A DNA stretch of 64,000 nucleotides from Rhyzopertha dominica (Eukaryota; Arthropoda; Insecta; Coleoptera; Bostrichidae), in NCBI GenBank assembly GCA_025024175.1, contig QCXZ01000001.1, positions 20,336,001 through 20,400,000 of the forward strand, in the 5' to 3' direction. The notes beneath the pieces were generated by a model. It saw nothing but the letters and a program-made list of their open reading frames with translations, was not told where the DNA came from and did no database searches. Made by a program: the position numbers and the translations under genes. This document shows, piece after piece, positions 34,050 through 45,120 of this stretch (within the stretch, counting starts at the first letter, position 1; every line of letters starts with the position of its first letter).

Positions 34050-34259
34050 GTTTTCCGGGCTAGTTCCCACGTTGATTATTTGACATTGAAGTTTCGATAC
34101 TCATGTCGGTGTCTTCCTCAGAAGTAGCTCTGAAACTGAAGTGACTTTTTGACTTTTGCGTCTGTAGTTATGGAGCACCTGATATGAGTATCACTTTCTC
34201 ATGACATCTGTGAAACATTCGTGTGGGAAATTTGGGTGGATATGGTATTTTTATTGAAA

Positions 34260-34490
34260 TATCATGGTCATGTTAAGTTGCCTCGACTGTGAGGTTCATG
34301 CCACCCGGTTGGCCGGCTCACATATCGCGGCTGCCCTTGGACGTCGGCAGGGCTTCGGAGCTACTGTAGCAAAAACATCTTGGGTCTCTTGTGGGTACGA
34401 GTTTCCTCTTTATCGTAATCGTGAATTGTATGCCGCTGTGGACGTTATTTAGATGGTCCAGGAACTCCTTTATGTTCTGTTCTCGGCACG
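34260..34490 (-). pseudogene. PLE RT fragment (left, minus copy)
   Basis: On minus the frame reads EQNIKEFLDHLNNVHSGIQF then TI, the segment that follows the YVDD box in Penelope RTs (compare FLNHLNSQNPDIKFTME in the 2.4-kb element). It then runs out of similarity and stops near 34318. The remaining RT and the whole endonuclease are missing. Confidence 0.75.
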
Positions 34491-34491
34491 G

Positions 34492-34990
34492 CTTAAACCT
34501 AAGTGTTGGTTTAGATACGTGGACGAAACTTTCACCGTCTGGCCGCATAAACACAATCTTCACCGCCCCGGGAAAGATAGCTGACGTCTTTCCGAAATAT
34601 CGTTCGACGACTGAGAAGCTACAAACACAAGGTGTGTATAGCATCCCATGCAGCTGTGGGAAGGTTTACATCGGCCAAAGCGGAAGGCACATCAGCACGA
34701 GAACCAAGGAGCACATGAGGGACACCAGAGAGCGGCAAGGTGATAGATCGGCTGTAGCACAACACCAAATGGAGACTGGCCACATCATCAAATTCGAGGA
34801 AGCACAAATGCTGCCAAGGGAAGCGAGATTCTGGCCGCGACTGTACAAGGAAGCCATCGAAATCCAGAAGAATCCGCGCAATTATAACCGAGACCGAGGC
34901 ATCGAACTGCCTGGAATCTGGAAACCGGTTGTGCGTAACAACGCCCACGCATCAGTGAACCGGACGAGTATAAATACACAAGCGGACTAG
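34492..34990 (+). pseudogene. PLE RT fragment fused to GIY-YIG endonuclease (right, plus copy)
   Basis: On plus, KPKCWFRYVDETFTVWPH is the RT catalytic box with the second Asp replaced by Glu. After an internal deletion of the rest of RT it continues with FPKYRST and the endonuclease: GVYSIPCSCGKVYIGQSG, the catalytic Arg in STRTKEHMRDTR, AVAQHQMETGH, YKEAIEIQKNPRNYNRDRG, and a stop at 34990. The endonuclease half is intact; the RT is not. A frame change lies near 34590. Confidence 0.85.
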
Positions 34991-35009
34991 GACACTTCAG
35001 TTTCAGAGC

Positions 35010-35050
35010 TACTTCTGAGGAAGACACCGACATGAGTGTCGAAACGTCAA
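35010..35050 (+). other. Hammerhead-like motif in PLE tail
   Basis: CTGAGGA, then a GACAC/GTGTC stem, then GAAACGTC, 25 bases after the endonuclease stop. The inverted copy is at 34089-34121. It matches the CUGANGA-stem II-GAAA order of hammerhead ribozymes but has one extra base before the stem and no visible stem III, so activity is uncertain. Confidence 0.45.
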
Positions 35051-35085
35051 TGTCAAATAATCAACGTGGGAAGAACATGTCATCG

Positions 35086-36178
35086 ACAACAACCACTCAA
35101 GCCTTCAAACCAATGTTTCAATATTTAAAATACGTTTCTATATCCGTTTCTATACGTATTTTCGAAGAATGTCTATCTAAAAAATACTAGATTTCGGTTC
35201 TTAATAGATTTATATTTTTTTAATGATGTCTTGTTGATCTGGCCTTTTCAGACAAAAAGGTTGTGAGCTTTGTAAAATTACTGGACCATAATAAATAAAT
35301 TTTTTGTTTATTTCTTTGCTCTGTTTTCCTGAACTGCACTTCTTCGATTTAGATCACTCTGCACATCCATACATATCCACTCAAAATATCCAAACACATC
35401 CAGGCCACATCCGAGCAATTGTACAAGTACATCCACGGTGATTACCCCCTCGACTTGAGGTCAATCCGAATCCGAGGTAGTAATTCTGACACCAACGACT
35501 ATACTTTTCGAGAACTAATTTTGTAAACAATTACAAGTAGAAATCCTGTTTTGTAACGGTTATAATCATTCAAACTGCGTTCTGTTTAGCCTTGAGAAAG
35601 GGAAAAGAAAACCACGAAACATCGGCAAATAAGATGTTAATTATATCGTTTTTTTTAATTTTACTTAATTTTCCTATCAAAACACTACCAAGTAATTAGC
35701 TGCAAACAACGAGCACGTTAGATATAAACGGTGAAAATGATTGTTCATCTTCGTGTATAACTGAACGGCTGTGGCAACAATCGTTATTTAATCACACCGA
35801 AGATGTCGGCAGATAAATTCCCGTAGAACGAAAATAATCATTCTTACGAGATGGAAAAGTAAATTTGACCAACAAATTGATACCGCGTGCTCTCCCGAAG
35901 ATCACGTCCTAATTCTATTACGATTGGTATTCCGCCCCAGATATTAGCAATTACACCGGAAACACGCGACCACAAATCAAATTCATTGCCTCGTTTCACC
36001 CGTTTGCATTCGCAAAAACAATGACATTAGCCGGAAAAATCTCAAGCTGTTTACAGTTTAGCAACATCAAAGGAGGCACTCTTTATTTTTAATGTACATT
36101 CCAACAAAGCTAACGCGGACTGCGGACGTATTCGACTCGTTTTCAAAGAAAAGACGCTGCCATTTACTTTTATTTCAG
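35086..36178 (+). other. Intron 2, 3' part
   Basis: Another tail-like motif lies at about 35591-35625 (CTTGAGAAAG ... CGAAACATCGG). About 35860-36060 is unique and GC-richer with several ATTA sites, directly upstream of the TM2 exon. Confidence 0.4.
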
Positions 36179-36305
36179 GTCGCTGCGATGTACCAGGATC
36201 AGGATACACGTACAGCTGTTCATTTCGTTTGCCCTGAACAATATTATGTGGATTGTATGGTATAAGGAAGTCGTTCCGAATATAAGGGTTCTAGTGATAA
36301 ATGAG
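36179..36305 (+). CDS. GPCR exon: intracellular loop 1 and TM2
   Basis: The exon lies between a tttatttcag acceptor and a GAG|gtaagt donor (127 nt; one base completes the split Arg, then 42 codons). It encodes SLRCTRIRIHVQLFISFALN followed by NIMWIVWYKEVVPNIRV. This is the class B RSLRCTR loop, the conserved His of TM2 and the FISFALNN segment. Loop 1 has Arg where many relatives have Thr (TRIRIHV against TRITIHM). It was too short to stand out as an open reading frame and was found by motif and phase. Confidence 0.92.
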
Positions 36306-38589
36306 GTAAGTGCAGCTGTAGCTTAAATAAATTTGTGAACAATGTGGAGGAGTAAACAAGTACAAATGCAGTCAGTTGTGGCTTTTGTAAAAAGATAGAG
36401 AACTGAAGCTACAAATAAATTTGATTGTCACTAACGTCGATTTATCGGTTACTTCTTTAGAAACTGTCATTCGTATAAACTGTGTTATGTAGACTGAAAC
36501 TGTATTGAATAGCTTTTTAGTAGCTTGCATCACGATTACCTCATAATTCTGAAATAAATATTAGTTACGACAACTGGGTTATGCTCTCGTTAAGCATTCT
36601 ATCGTACAGTTGTGAAATGCATGCTTCTACTTTCAACTTTATAAAATTACTAACATTGTTTTTTTATGTAAGAGGGCTTTTTATGTTATTGACATTTTAC
36701 GTCAACCAATTTAATATCCCGTCCGCCTTGAAATCTGTATCTTCCATAATTTATTTCGATAGTCCACAGGACGCAGATCCATTTATGTTTAAAGGTCTTG
36801 TGATTTTACCGTTTGGCACTTTTTCTAAGGTTTGATTACTATTAATAAAGCAAAGGAAACAATACTTGGTTGCGAATATCTCTGTTAGCTGAAACCATGA
36901 ACACTACAAGTACCTTACGACATATGAAAGACGACAAAGACAAAGGTTTCTTTAAGGGTATTAATCCATTGCAGCAGATCACAAGATGTCGGTTACGTGC
37001 ACTTTCAACCACTCCTCTGGTAGTATTTAGCAATACACCGCTCTAGCTGACTTAATACGACAAAGAGTAAGGCAGGTAGACGCCCAAAAAAAACAAAAAG
37101 CTACATTTCAAGAAATCCCTTGCAGCTAAAATTCTAGAGCATATCAATTAACAATAAGAGACAATTAAGTCAGTGTTCGTAAAAGATGCTACCTAACAGC
37201 TGTATCAAAAATGAATGACGTAGAAGCGATGGAAAGAGAAAGAAGAGGCTGAAAGCAAAGAGGCAAAGATTGTATTAAAAAAAAGGATTTGATAGAATAC
37301 ATAAAAAAAGAAATGAATCCGTAAAAAACAGTTAAAATGACAAACACGAGCAGCACACATTAAAAAAGACTTTGGTGGGAGAAAAGAAAACTTAAAGCAA
37401 AACAGAGGTCAACGAAAATCTAAACGTCTTTTGTAGAGTTGCGAATGAACAATGTAGATGTTTTACCTCGCATGAAGCAAGTAGCAAACGCGGTACATCA
37501 GAAATTGCTACACGCATTTTTAAAGCCATTAGTGAGTATGTCAGTAAAGGTGTTAATACTGTTTACTTATAGTATATTCTGACGTATAAGGTAAAATTAA
37601 AAATTAAATAGTGACATCCATGTTGCTTTATGCGTTGTGGAATTTTTAGGACCATTGAAGAAATCTCTCTAAGAATTTTTTGAAACTAACCATGGGCAGA
37701 ATAAGGGAAATTCGGTTCATTGCGCCATTAGTTATGCTCTGTCACATGCAGGCGATATCTTAATTTTATTCCAGCCATACGCTGTAGTGCATTATTATGC
37801 ATTATGCGCGATCTAAGGATCCTTATATTGTTATCCCTATGACCCTATGGGTAATAATACTTATTTAAGCAGTGAATATGTGAACCCTAACATTCAACTG
37901 CAATTTTCTCGGAAAGGGTTAATTTTAGCCGCCTGAACAAAAATTTAAAAAAACTTATTGTTCTCGCTTTAAGCTTAAGGCTGTTTATACGTACTATTCT
38001 ACATGGTTTATGCAAGATAAAATCCGTATTTTTCACCATATCGATTTGAGAGTTTTTATCTGAGCTCTTAAATGATTTCTCTCGGGAGTTGTCATCGGAC
38101 TTTTTCGAAATTCACAGACTTTTGCCGAAAAAAAAATAAAAAGGTGCAAAAGAAAAATTAAGATTAAAACAAACAAAAAATAAGACGAGAGCACCAGAAA
38201 CAATTTAATTTTGATGCGCAAAACATTTGTTCTTTTCTTTATCGCAGCAAAAATAATTAATTTTTGTTGCATCGAATTTGAACAGTTTTAGCACAGAGAA
38301 AGTTAACCTTTAATGCTTTGCAGGGCGGAGCTTCGCGCTCGTAAACTATGCAGATGTACCCCTTGTTGCAATCCTTTTATAATTTGCAGATGGATCATTG
38401 TGGTCGTAAATTATCTGTATTTATTGTCTCTTCTTAAAACTGTCACCACTTTTGTTTTTATCACTAGGGAAATCTTAGATGCTACTCAAAGGTTTTAGTT
38501 TTGAATACACACGCAGAAAGATTACTTTTTGGGGTTAAAACAGGAAAATTGCTATACATAGGTGTGTGAAATAAATTTTACTTCAATTG
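36306..38589 (+). other. Intron 3, 5' part, nothing recognised
   Basis: AT-rich. Short open frames here show no protein similarity that I can name. Confidence 0.4.
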
Positions 38590-39345
38590 TGCAAAGGCAG
38601 AGAACAATCCCAGTGCAGCGCACAAATGCACAAAAAATTGGAAAGGAATATCTACTTGAATGAAATCCGATATAATTGCTGAAAGTGTTGATATGCACGG
38701 ACTGAAGTATGTAAAACTAGTAGGTGACTTCTGACCGCAAAACCTTATGGACCACAACTAGTTCGCCAAATGCACAAACCATCTGCTGAGAAACTGTTTC
38801 AGAATTGCATCAAATGGCAAAAAGTTGTTTAAGTTTGACAAAAAATAAGGTTTACCTGTGAAGCTGCGGAAAAGTTTGAAATCTAACATAGAGCGAATGA
38901 AAGGAGCAATAAGGAAAGCCCTAAATTTCAGGAAAACAGAGGATATTTCGTTTGATGAATTGGCAGGATTATCTAAAGACACTGAAAATTGCCCAAGGCA
39001 TATTTGCTGATCATAAAAATTGTGAAAATTACTTTTGCACAGAACCAAAGCCAAACGAGAACTTCATTTCTGAGATGGACGAATGTGTTTTGCTTGGCGA
39101 TTAACTGACATGCTCTAAAAGATTAGTGCAAAATGTTCATAACCTTTTATTAAACATGAATAGCAACGCAACAGGGACAAATAACTAATCGAAAAATTGC
39201 CAAACGAACCACCGGAAAATTTACAAAAAAAGGTATGAGCCGTATTTCTAAGCGGAAACGAGATAAAGCTTGTAGAAGACTTTTCGCAGATGATCAACCA
39301 CAAAAAAAAACAGGTCTGTTGGTCCCGATTTAGATCATGGCTAAG
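38590..39345 (+). pseudogene. Relic of a Mutator-like (MULE) transposase-domain protein
   Basis: A + frame gives HKCTKNWKG then MKSDIIAESV and MHGLKYVKLVGD, the CTKNW-G-S-MESDII signature of insect Mutator-like transposase-domain proteins. It is followed by FAKCTNHLLRNC, VKLRKSLKSNIERMKGAIRK, CPRHIFADHKNCENYFC and LVQNVHNLLLNMNSNA. Stops (for example the TGA in place of Ser before MKSD) and frameshifts separate the pieces. An open frame continues at about 39345-39520 (SESDEKDVIDDDYKEQQ), of unknown origin. Element termini were not identified. Confidence 0.8.
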
Positions 39346-42300
39346 TCAACAGTGAATCTGATGAAAAAGATGTCATCGATGATGACTATAAAGAGCAGCA
39401 AATGGGAGAACTGCTTCCAAAAACTTCAACAGGACTTGATGAAATAGCAAAAGGTAGTTCTAAGAACGATCATATTAACTGGTTCCATTGTTTGTCGCGT
39501 TGTATTTCGCCGGAATCCCAATACCTGTGACATTCTCGCTAACAGTTTTTTCATTCTCTTTTCAAAGGCAATAAATATATGCGTTGGAGCAGTGATAATG
39601 AAGACTTAGCAAAAAAATTGAAACTTTAACTGGATTTAAAATTAAAAACTCTGGTTTATTTGTGCACTGCAATCACCAATTTTATGCTGCCAGTCCAATC
39701 AATGACACTGTCATTATAGAAATTAAATAAATGTCATTTTTATACATTACTTTACAGAAAAAAAAATATTTTTTTATGATTTTGAGTTTACATTTTAACC
39801 GGCTTCTCTCTTTATGTACATAAAAATCTGCGATTAGTATTATTAATAGTAAAAATTCACGTTATTGTTTTTTTCAAATATATTCACAAACAAAATCTAT
39901 CTTGATTGTATTTTATAATAAAACATACCATTACTTGCTTTACTTTTTTAAATTTTGATAAAAGTATTTATTCGTCAAAAAAGTTTCACTTTGGTGTAAA
40001 GGGTACAAGTTAGAGTTGTAAGAATGTAATAAATTTACATGGTGTAAAATTAATTACACGTAATTCAGTTTCATCAGAAAAAAGTAACTCTTGCCCAAAT
40101 GACAAATTACCGTGCTCATAAACGGATGGTCTCTGTGCAATATGCTGTCACTACTAGAGTGACAGGTTAGGGGTCATAACTTATCTTGCAGACCAATAGT
40201 GCAGCAGCAATATAGTGACAGGCTTTGTCACGTCCACGTGGACTAATTATGTTACCGCCCTAAAAATTTTACATGGTCCAAAACGTATGAACAGCCTTAA
40301 TGATTAAAATGTGGGGTTGGCCCCCTCCTGCCTTCCGCCCCAATATATTTATTAAGAAAATGTGTGCATCATTTTAACGGCTTCTGCCTCAAATAATAAT
40401 AACCAAAATTTGATGAAATTGCACCAACCTTTCTAAGAGATATTTTTGAAAAACTATTTCTCTTTCCCCATATTTAAGAGTGGATATCTCAGTCGGCGGG
40501 AGTTATTTCAAAAAGAGTTACACTATATAATAATGTTATTTTTACACCAGTCTTCAAATTCCGAGGGTTATCCATATAATGCGACACACCCTGTATATCA
40601 TTCTAGCTCTAATATAGAGACACGATATTTTCGTTTTAGTACAGGTACAAGAGACTATATAGGCACCAAATATTTTAAAAAGCATGAAGCTCTGACATTT
40701 ATACACATCATGAACTAAAGAAGATAACCGTAATATAAACTTCCAAATTAGTAACCAGACAATATTCGTTCCACTCCTGAAGTTGACAGTTGACGATATC
40801 TGTAAACGCACTCTTATCTCACAACATAATTGATCTTTTGAAATGGAATAAGGCAAGAAACCACAATCTACAGGTGTATCCCAGCGCTATACTCGGAAAA
40901 TGTAATCGATTTGATGTTATAATACAATTTTTTTTCCTAAAACATTTTTGACGGGATGAATATAGTCGTCGAGCTTATTTCACCCCAAATGTTTCCAGTC
41001 TGTCAGTGTGCGCTAAATCGATGTAGATATTACATTTTACGTTTCTATTCAGGGCATACTGTCAATTTCCATTTTTCAGTTTTCGACATCAATTACGTGT
41101 GACGTGTTCAGTTTGGGTAAGTTGACGTGCGTATCGCAACTGTGTGATAACACATTCCCTTCCGTTCTAGCAGGAGTCTACGTAATTACACAGTTTGGGG
41201 GTTGCGAGCTACGAAAAAAATAAAAAATATTTTTTAATATTTCCTTCATCTATCAAATTTAAATTTTGGCATATCAGAATCGACTATTTTGAACAGTTAA
41301 CTCAAATCAAGTACAGTATTATGTCCTTTTTATTATTATGTTAAACAAAAAAAAATGTCAGAAACAAAAAGATCTATCCGATTAGGTAACGTCTTTGACT
41401 AAAACATCAACAATCCATTCTAAAATTTGATTCTGGAAATAATCTTATCAAATTCAACTGGATCTTGGTAAATTAGCAATTATTTGCTTTGTCTCTCAGT
41501 CAGTCTCTCGCAGTGCCCCAAAATTTAACTCCACCAAATTGACATTAATAATTTTAAACAAAAGTCCTCGTGCTAAAGCAATCGGGTACTTAATTATTAA
41601 TGCCAGTTTGGTCTCGTGAAATTGACAGTCGCGCATCACTCTCGAAAAACTGATGACCATCTAAGTAGTCGACTATTTGTCAAGATCTTGTGATATTACC
41701 GTTGAATATTATTTATATTAATGCATATCGTATGGTAGAATTCAATTTAAATAATTAAATACAGGGTGGACCAAGCAAACGTATAATATAATTGTTGCAA
41801 ATACGGGAAACTGCTTCATACATGGGTCTTCTGGATCATTCGCGTAGATGACCGATTTCCGGTTGTACCGGTATGCACTTTAGCTTTTTAAGTGGAACAC
41901 TTCATCTTTGTAATATTTTTGTAGACCATTTGAAATTTTACTGTTTTACTGTTATCAACATACAACCAAACCCACTTTTTAACATTACTCTCAACCTTCT
42001 GAAACATTTCTGGAGAAACTTCCCAGAAATGAACTTCCTGGTTTCTCACGTTTTTGGAGAACTAGTAAATACTGAAAAAATACAAAAGCAGTTTAATCTG
42101 GCCTTGAAGCCAGTTAACTAGAAAATGTCATCCAAAAGTTAGAGATCTTAACTCTCTGAAATAATGGTAACTATGACGGTTCATGAAGCCACTATGATGG
42201 AATCAGCTGCATCAGAATACAGTTAAGTGCTGAAATTCCGCTCGCACTTGCTTGTGAACATTATACTGCAAAACCAATAGCAAAAGTTCAATTTTGTCTG

Positions 42301-43780
42301 TTACAAGAGAGCGTCCCTTCTGGTTATTTATTAATTTACTGCAGCATTCCCAGACTTAAAAAGTCACCTTCGCATTTCTTGAGACTCCATTTCTGGTTGC
42401 AGTGCCCAATGATAAAAATCACATGACGAATTCAACGATTGTCAGCAGATTGGCCAGCACCAAAAGTGATAATAAAAGCTGAAAAAGATAAAAAAACATA
42501 AGATAATCGACTAGGAAAGCTACTCTAATTCCTTAAAAGTGATAAAAAATTATACTTTTTAAGATACATTGGAAACGGCTAATTGGTACTATTAACATTC
42601 TATTAAATTTGCATTGGAAAGTTTCAAAAGGCATAAAAAATCGCGACGTAATATTCTTTTTATTTGGAATGATATGTTTTTGTGTTCTCAAAATGACAGA
42701 AAACCAATGGCTCTATCTCTTTTTGTTTAAAAATTATTGCATCTCTTCACGGGTATTATATTATATTATTTTTTTGTCTTTTTACAGAATTTCGAGTAAC
42801 TTCTTTTTTATTTATTTTAGATACGCTTAACATATTGCTAATAGCGGGGCACTAAGATTCATAAGGAACAATTGCATTTACAAAAAAGAAAGCGTGTTCG
42901 TTTCCCGTACAATCAGAAACCATCCACCTTTGAACATAATTTTTGGATGCAGTACTCAAGAACTCAAAGGAACCTTGTGTAAAACCGAAATGGCAGAACT
43001 AAAAGAAATGAAGGTATAACTGCTGCAACATATATGACTATGAACTCACTTTTACTTGCACACCAAGAGAAGGAAACATATTTGGAAGTTTTACGGGAAA
43101 TACACGAAGCTTTGCCCTGGCGACTGCTCTATTATAGACTTACACCGTTCGAGCATTCATAAAAGCCAATTTTCCTGTAATATGATGTAAGCCTACTCCG
43201 AGCCTCAGATAATTCCTTTGTATAGCATAAGTTGCCCGTATTGGAAAAGGAAGTCGTATGCATCATCAGCATAAGCTAATGTGCCTTGCAGGACATTTTT
43301 TTGTAACGTGGTATAAGCCAGGCAACGAATGAGACCGGAGCGTAGCTGATNTGTAACGAATGCAATCGAAATTGCCACAATTCACGTACCACTCATCAAA
43401 CTAATTCATCCAAATAAGAAAAGAATATTTGCATTCGCCTTATTTGGAAACCAATAAAAATGTGTTTGAACTGGTTTTATGCGAAAGCGAATAAAGAAAT
43501 AAGATTATTCATTTTATTCGAAAACGAATAAAAATGCACTAAAATAAATCTATTCAGTTTTGAATGTTATTCAGTTTCGGATGTAATTTGTTTTGGACTT
43601 TTATTCCTTTTCGAATACCTAATTGTTTTTTTAATAATATCCGTCGTCGAGCAGACAATCGTGTTGTGAAGAAATAAATAGAGCTATGTAATTTGGAGTT
43701 TAAAGTCAGGACAAATACTTGCACAGCAGCTGCTTTCGTCCGCAACCTTGACCAAAAAGTAACAAGAAGCTCACATACAA
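39346..43780 (+). other. Intron 3 stretch
   Basis: Mostly AT-rich unique sequence. CACACCCTGTATA at about 40577 and TACAGGGTGGACC at about 41760 look like ends of mariner-type MITEs. About 43400-43625 contains degenerate TTCGAATAAAA/GAATAAAAATG runs. No gene. Confidence 0.35.
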
Positions 43781-43865
43781 ACCTGATGGAGATAGAAGGT
43801 CCGTGGCGTTGAAAATTAAGGATTTCCTTCATTCAAGTAGTACAATCCATTATGGCGAACAGCGT

Positions 43866-44396
43866 TCAGTATCTTTCAACAACTTCAGCAGACTCTTTCT
43901 TAAAAACGACCTTGTATTCTTTATCAGTAATCTTACCAACTAATAGAAGATTTATTCTAAGATCAGTAACGTGTAATAAATCTTCTAATTTGACATGTCT
44001 CGTTATTTTCCCAATTTTGGTTGTGAACGAAGCAATTCCGTGTGCCTTTATCTGCGTTGTTGAGTTGCTTGCGAGATTTAGTATTCCAGGTTTAGCTGCA
44101 GTTAACTTTACAAGATCCTCCGCACTTTTGCTTAAATATGACGTGCAACCGCTGTCCAGACACCAATTCAAGCTATTACAATTTACATTGTTAACACCAA
44201 GCACTTGTTGTTCGGATACATTTTTGGTAACTCCGTACAAGATGCAGTTATCTTCGAACTTGTTCCAGTTAACTCTTAGATTTGGGACAGTTTGCAGCCT
44301 TGTGTCCAACTTTTCGACAACGATGACATTTGAAAATGAATTCCTCTTTCTGTACTTCTCCACCAAATTTCTGTTTGTTTGCATTCCACCAGTCAT
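43866..44396 (-). pseudogene. Copia protease region
   Basis: NWCLDSGCTSYLSKSAEDLV (about residues 101-120) contains the copia aspartic-protease motif LDSG. It is followed by LASNSTTQIKAHGIASF and VKLEDLLHVTDLRINLLLVG, the second half of copia protease. The frame stops at 43866, where integrase should begin. Confidence 0.85.
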
Positions 44397-44983
44397 TTTC
44401 TTCCACGATTTTCACTCTCAAAATTTCTGGTGTAGGCAATTCATCCCGTGACTCAATTGCACAACGAAAGTTTACAAAACTTGACGGCAAACTGTACAAG
44501 AACATCACAGTAAGTAAATCAGGATTTATGTCGACAGCCATTTCACTCAATTTATCGACAGTATCGAAAAATCTTCTAGTGTGTTCTCGCACGTCTTCAT
44601 TTTCATCCATACGGTATAATGTTACTTTAAATTTTTAATGTTACTTTAAAAAAGTGGCTTTTCTGGCTGGTCCCTTAGATTGATATATCGATTCCAGCTT
44701 TAACCTAAACCTCACGTGAAGTATCGCAACCTTTTATTTGTTTCAGTTCAGACGGGCTGATGGATAAAATTAAATCTGATTTGGCTTTCCTATCTGCAAT
44801 TTCCCATTCCTTAGCATTTATGTAAGACCACTCATTTCCGGCAACCACATTGGGTTTGCTTTCTTGTCCACTAACATATGCCCATTTATCGTTCTTCACT
44901 AACAGTGCTTCCATCTGAATCTTCCAAGTATCGTAATTTTTCTTGTTTAGTAATTCTACTCTTACTGCGTTAGACAAACCCAT
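44269..44983 (-). pseudogene. Copia Gag (broken)
   Basis: The N-terminal part (44705-44983) starts MGLSNAVRVELLNKKNYDTW, the usual copia Gag opening with the NY-TWK motif, and ends at a stop after CDTSREV. Similarity resumes across shifted frames to MDENEDVREHTRRFFDTVDK and LPTPEILRVKIVEE. It ends with a CCHC zinc knuckle CHRCRKVGHKAANC (C-x2-C-x4-H-x4-C). The break lies at 44611-44704. Confidence 0.88.
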
Positions 44984-45060
44984 TATAATTCCGCCAGCAG
45001 AGTTCCAAAAAATACCAATTATACAGAATCTACCTTTCCTTTGCTCAACTACTTAATTCC

Positions 45061-45080
45061 GGTGATCTGGGACCATAACC
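45061..45080 (-). other. Copia primer binding site (internal tRNA-iMet)
   Basis: On minus, GGTTATGGTCCCAGATCACC abuts the LTR end CATCA. It closely resembles the GGTTATGGGCCCAG site of Drosophila copia, which is primed by an internal fragment of initiator tRNA-Met. Confidence 0.78.
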
Positions 45081-45120
45081 TGATGAAGATAGAAGGTCCG
45101 TGGCGTTGAAAATTAAGGAT

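Larger units (their letters stand above)
34050..35085. mobile_element. Two Penelope-like fragments, 5' ends head to head
   Basis: The outer ends (about 34055-34145 and 34985-35080) are inverted copies of the same PLE tail, more than 90% similar by eye (AGCTACTTCTGAGGAAGAC, GTTGATTATTTGACATTG). The left half reads on minus, from RT at about 34490 down to the tail. The right half reads on plus, RT at 34492 then endonuclease then tail. The two truncated 5' ends meet at about 34490. Inverted tandem copies are typical of Penelope-like insertions. Confidence 0.82.
43781..45120 (-). mobile_element. Ty1/copia remnant: LTR end, primer site, gag-protease
   Basis: A 43-bp segment at 45078-45120 recurs with one mismatch at 43781-43823 (GATAGAAGGTCCGTGGCGTT), and these flank the coding part as short direct repeats. 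They are best read as the 3' ends of two LTRs. Integrase, RT, RNase H and most of the second LTR are missing, so most of pol was deleted. Confidence 0.72.

Noticed and set aside
34619..34948. 109-codon minus-strand frame
   Set aside because: Antisense to the GIY-YIG endonuclease.
43852..44451. 199-codon + strand open frame
   Set aside because: Antisense to copia Gag-protease, which carries recognisable CCHC and LDSG motifs on minus.
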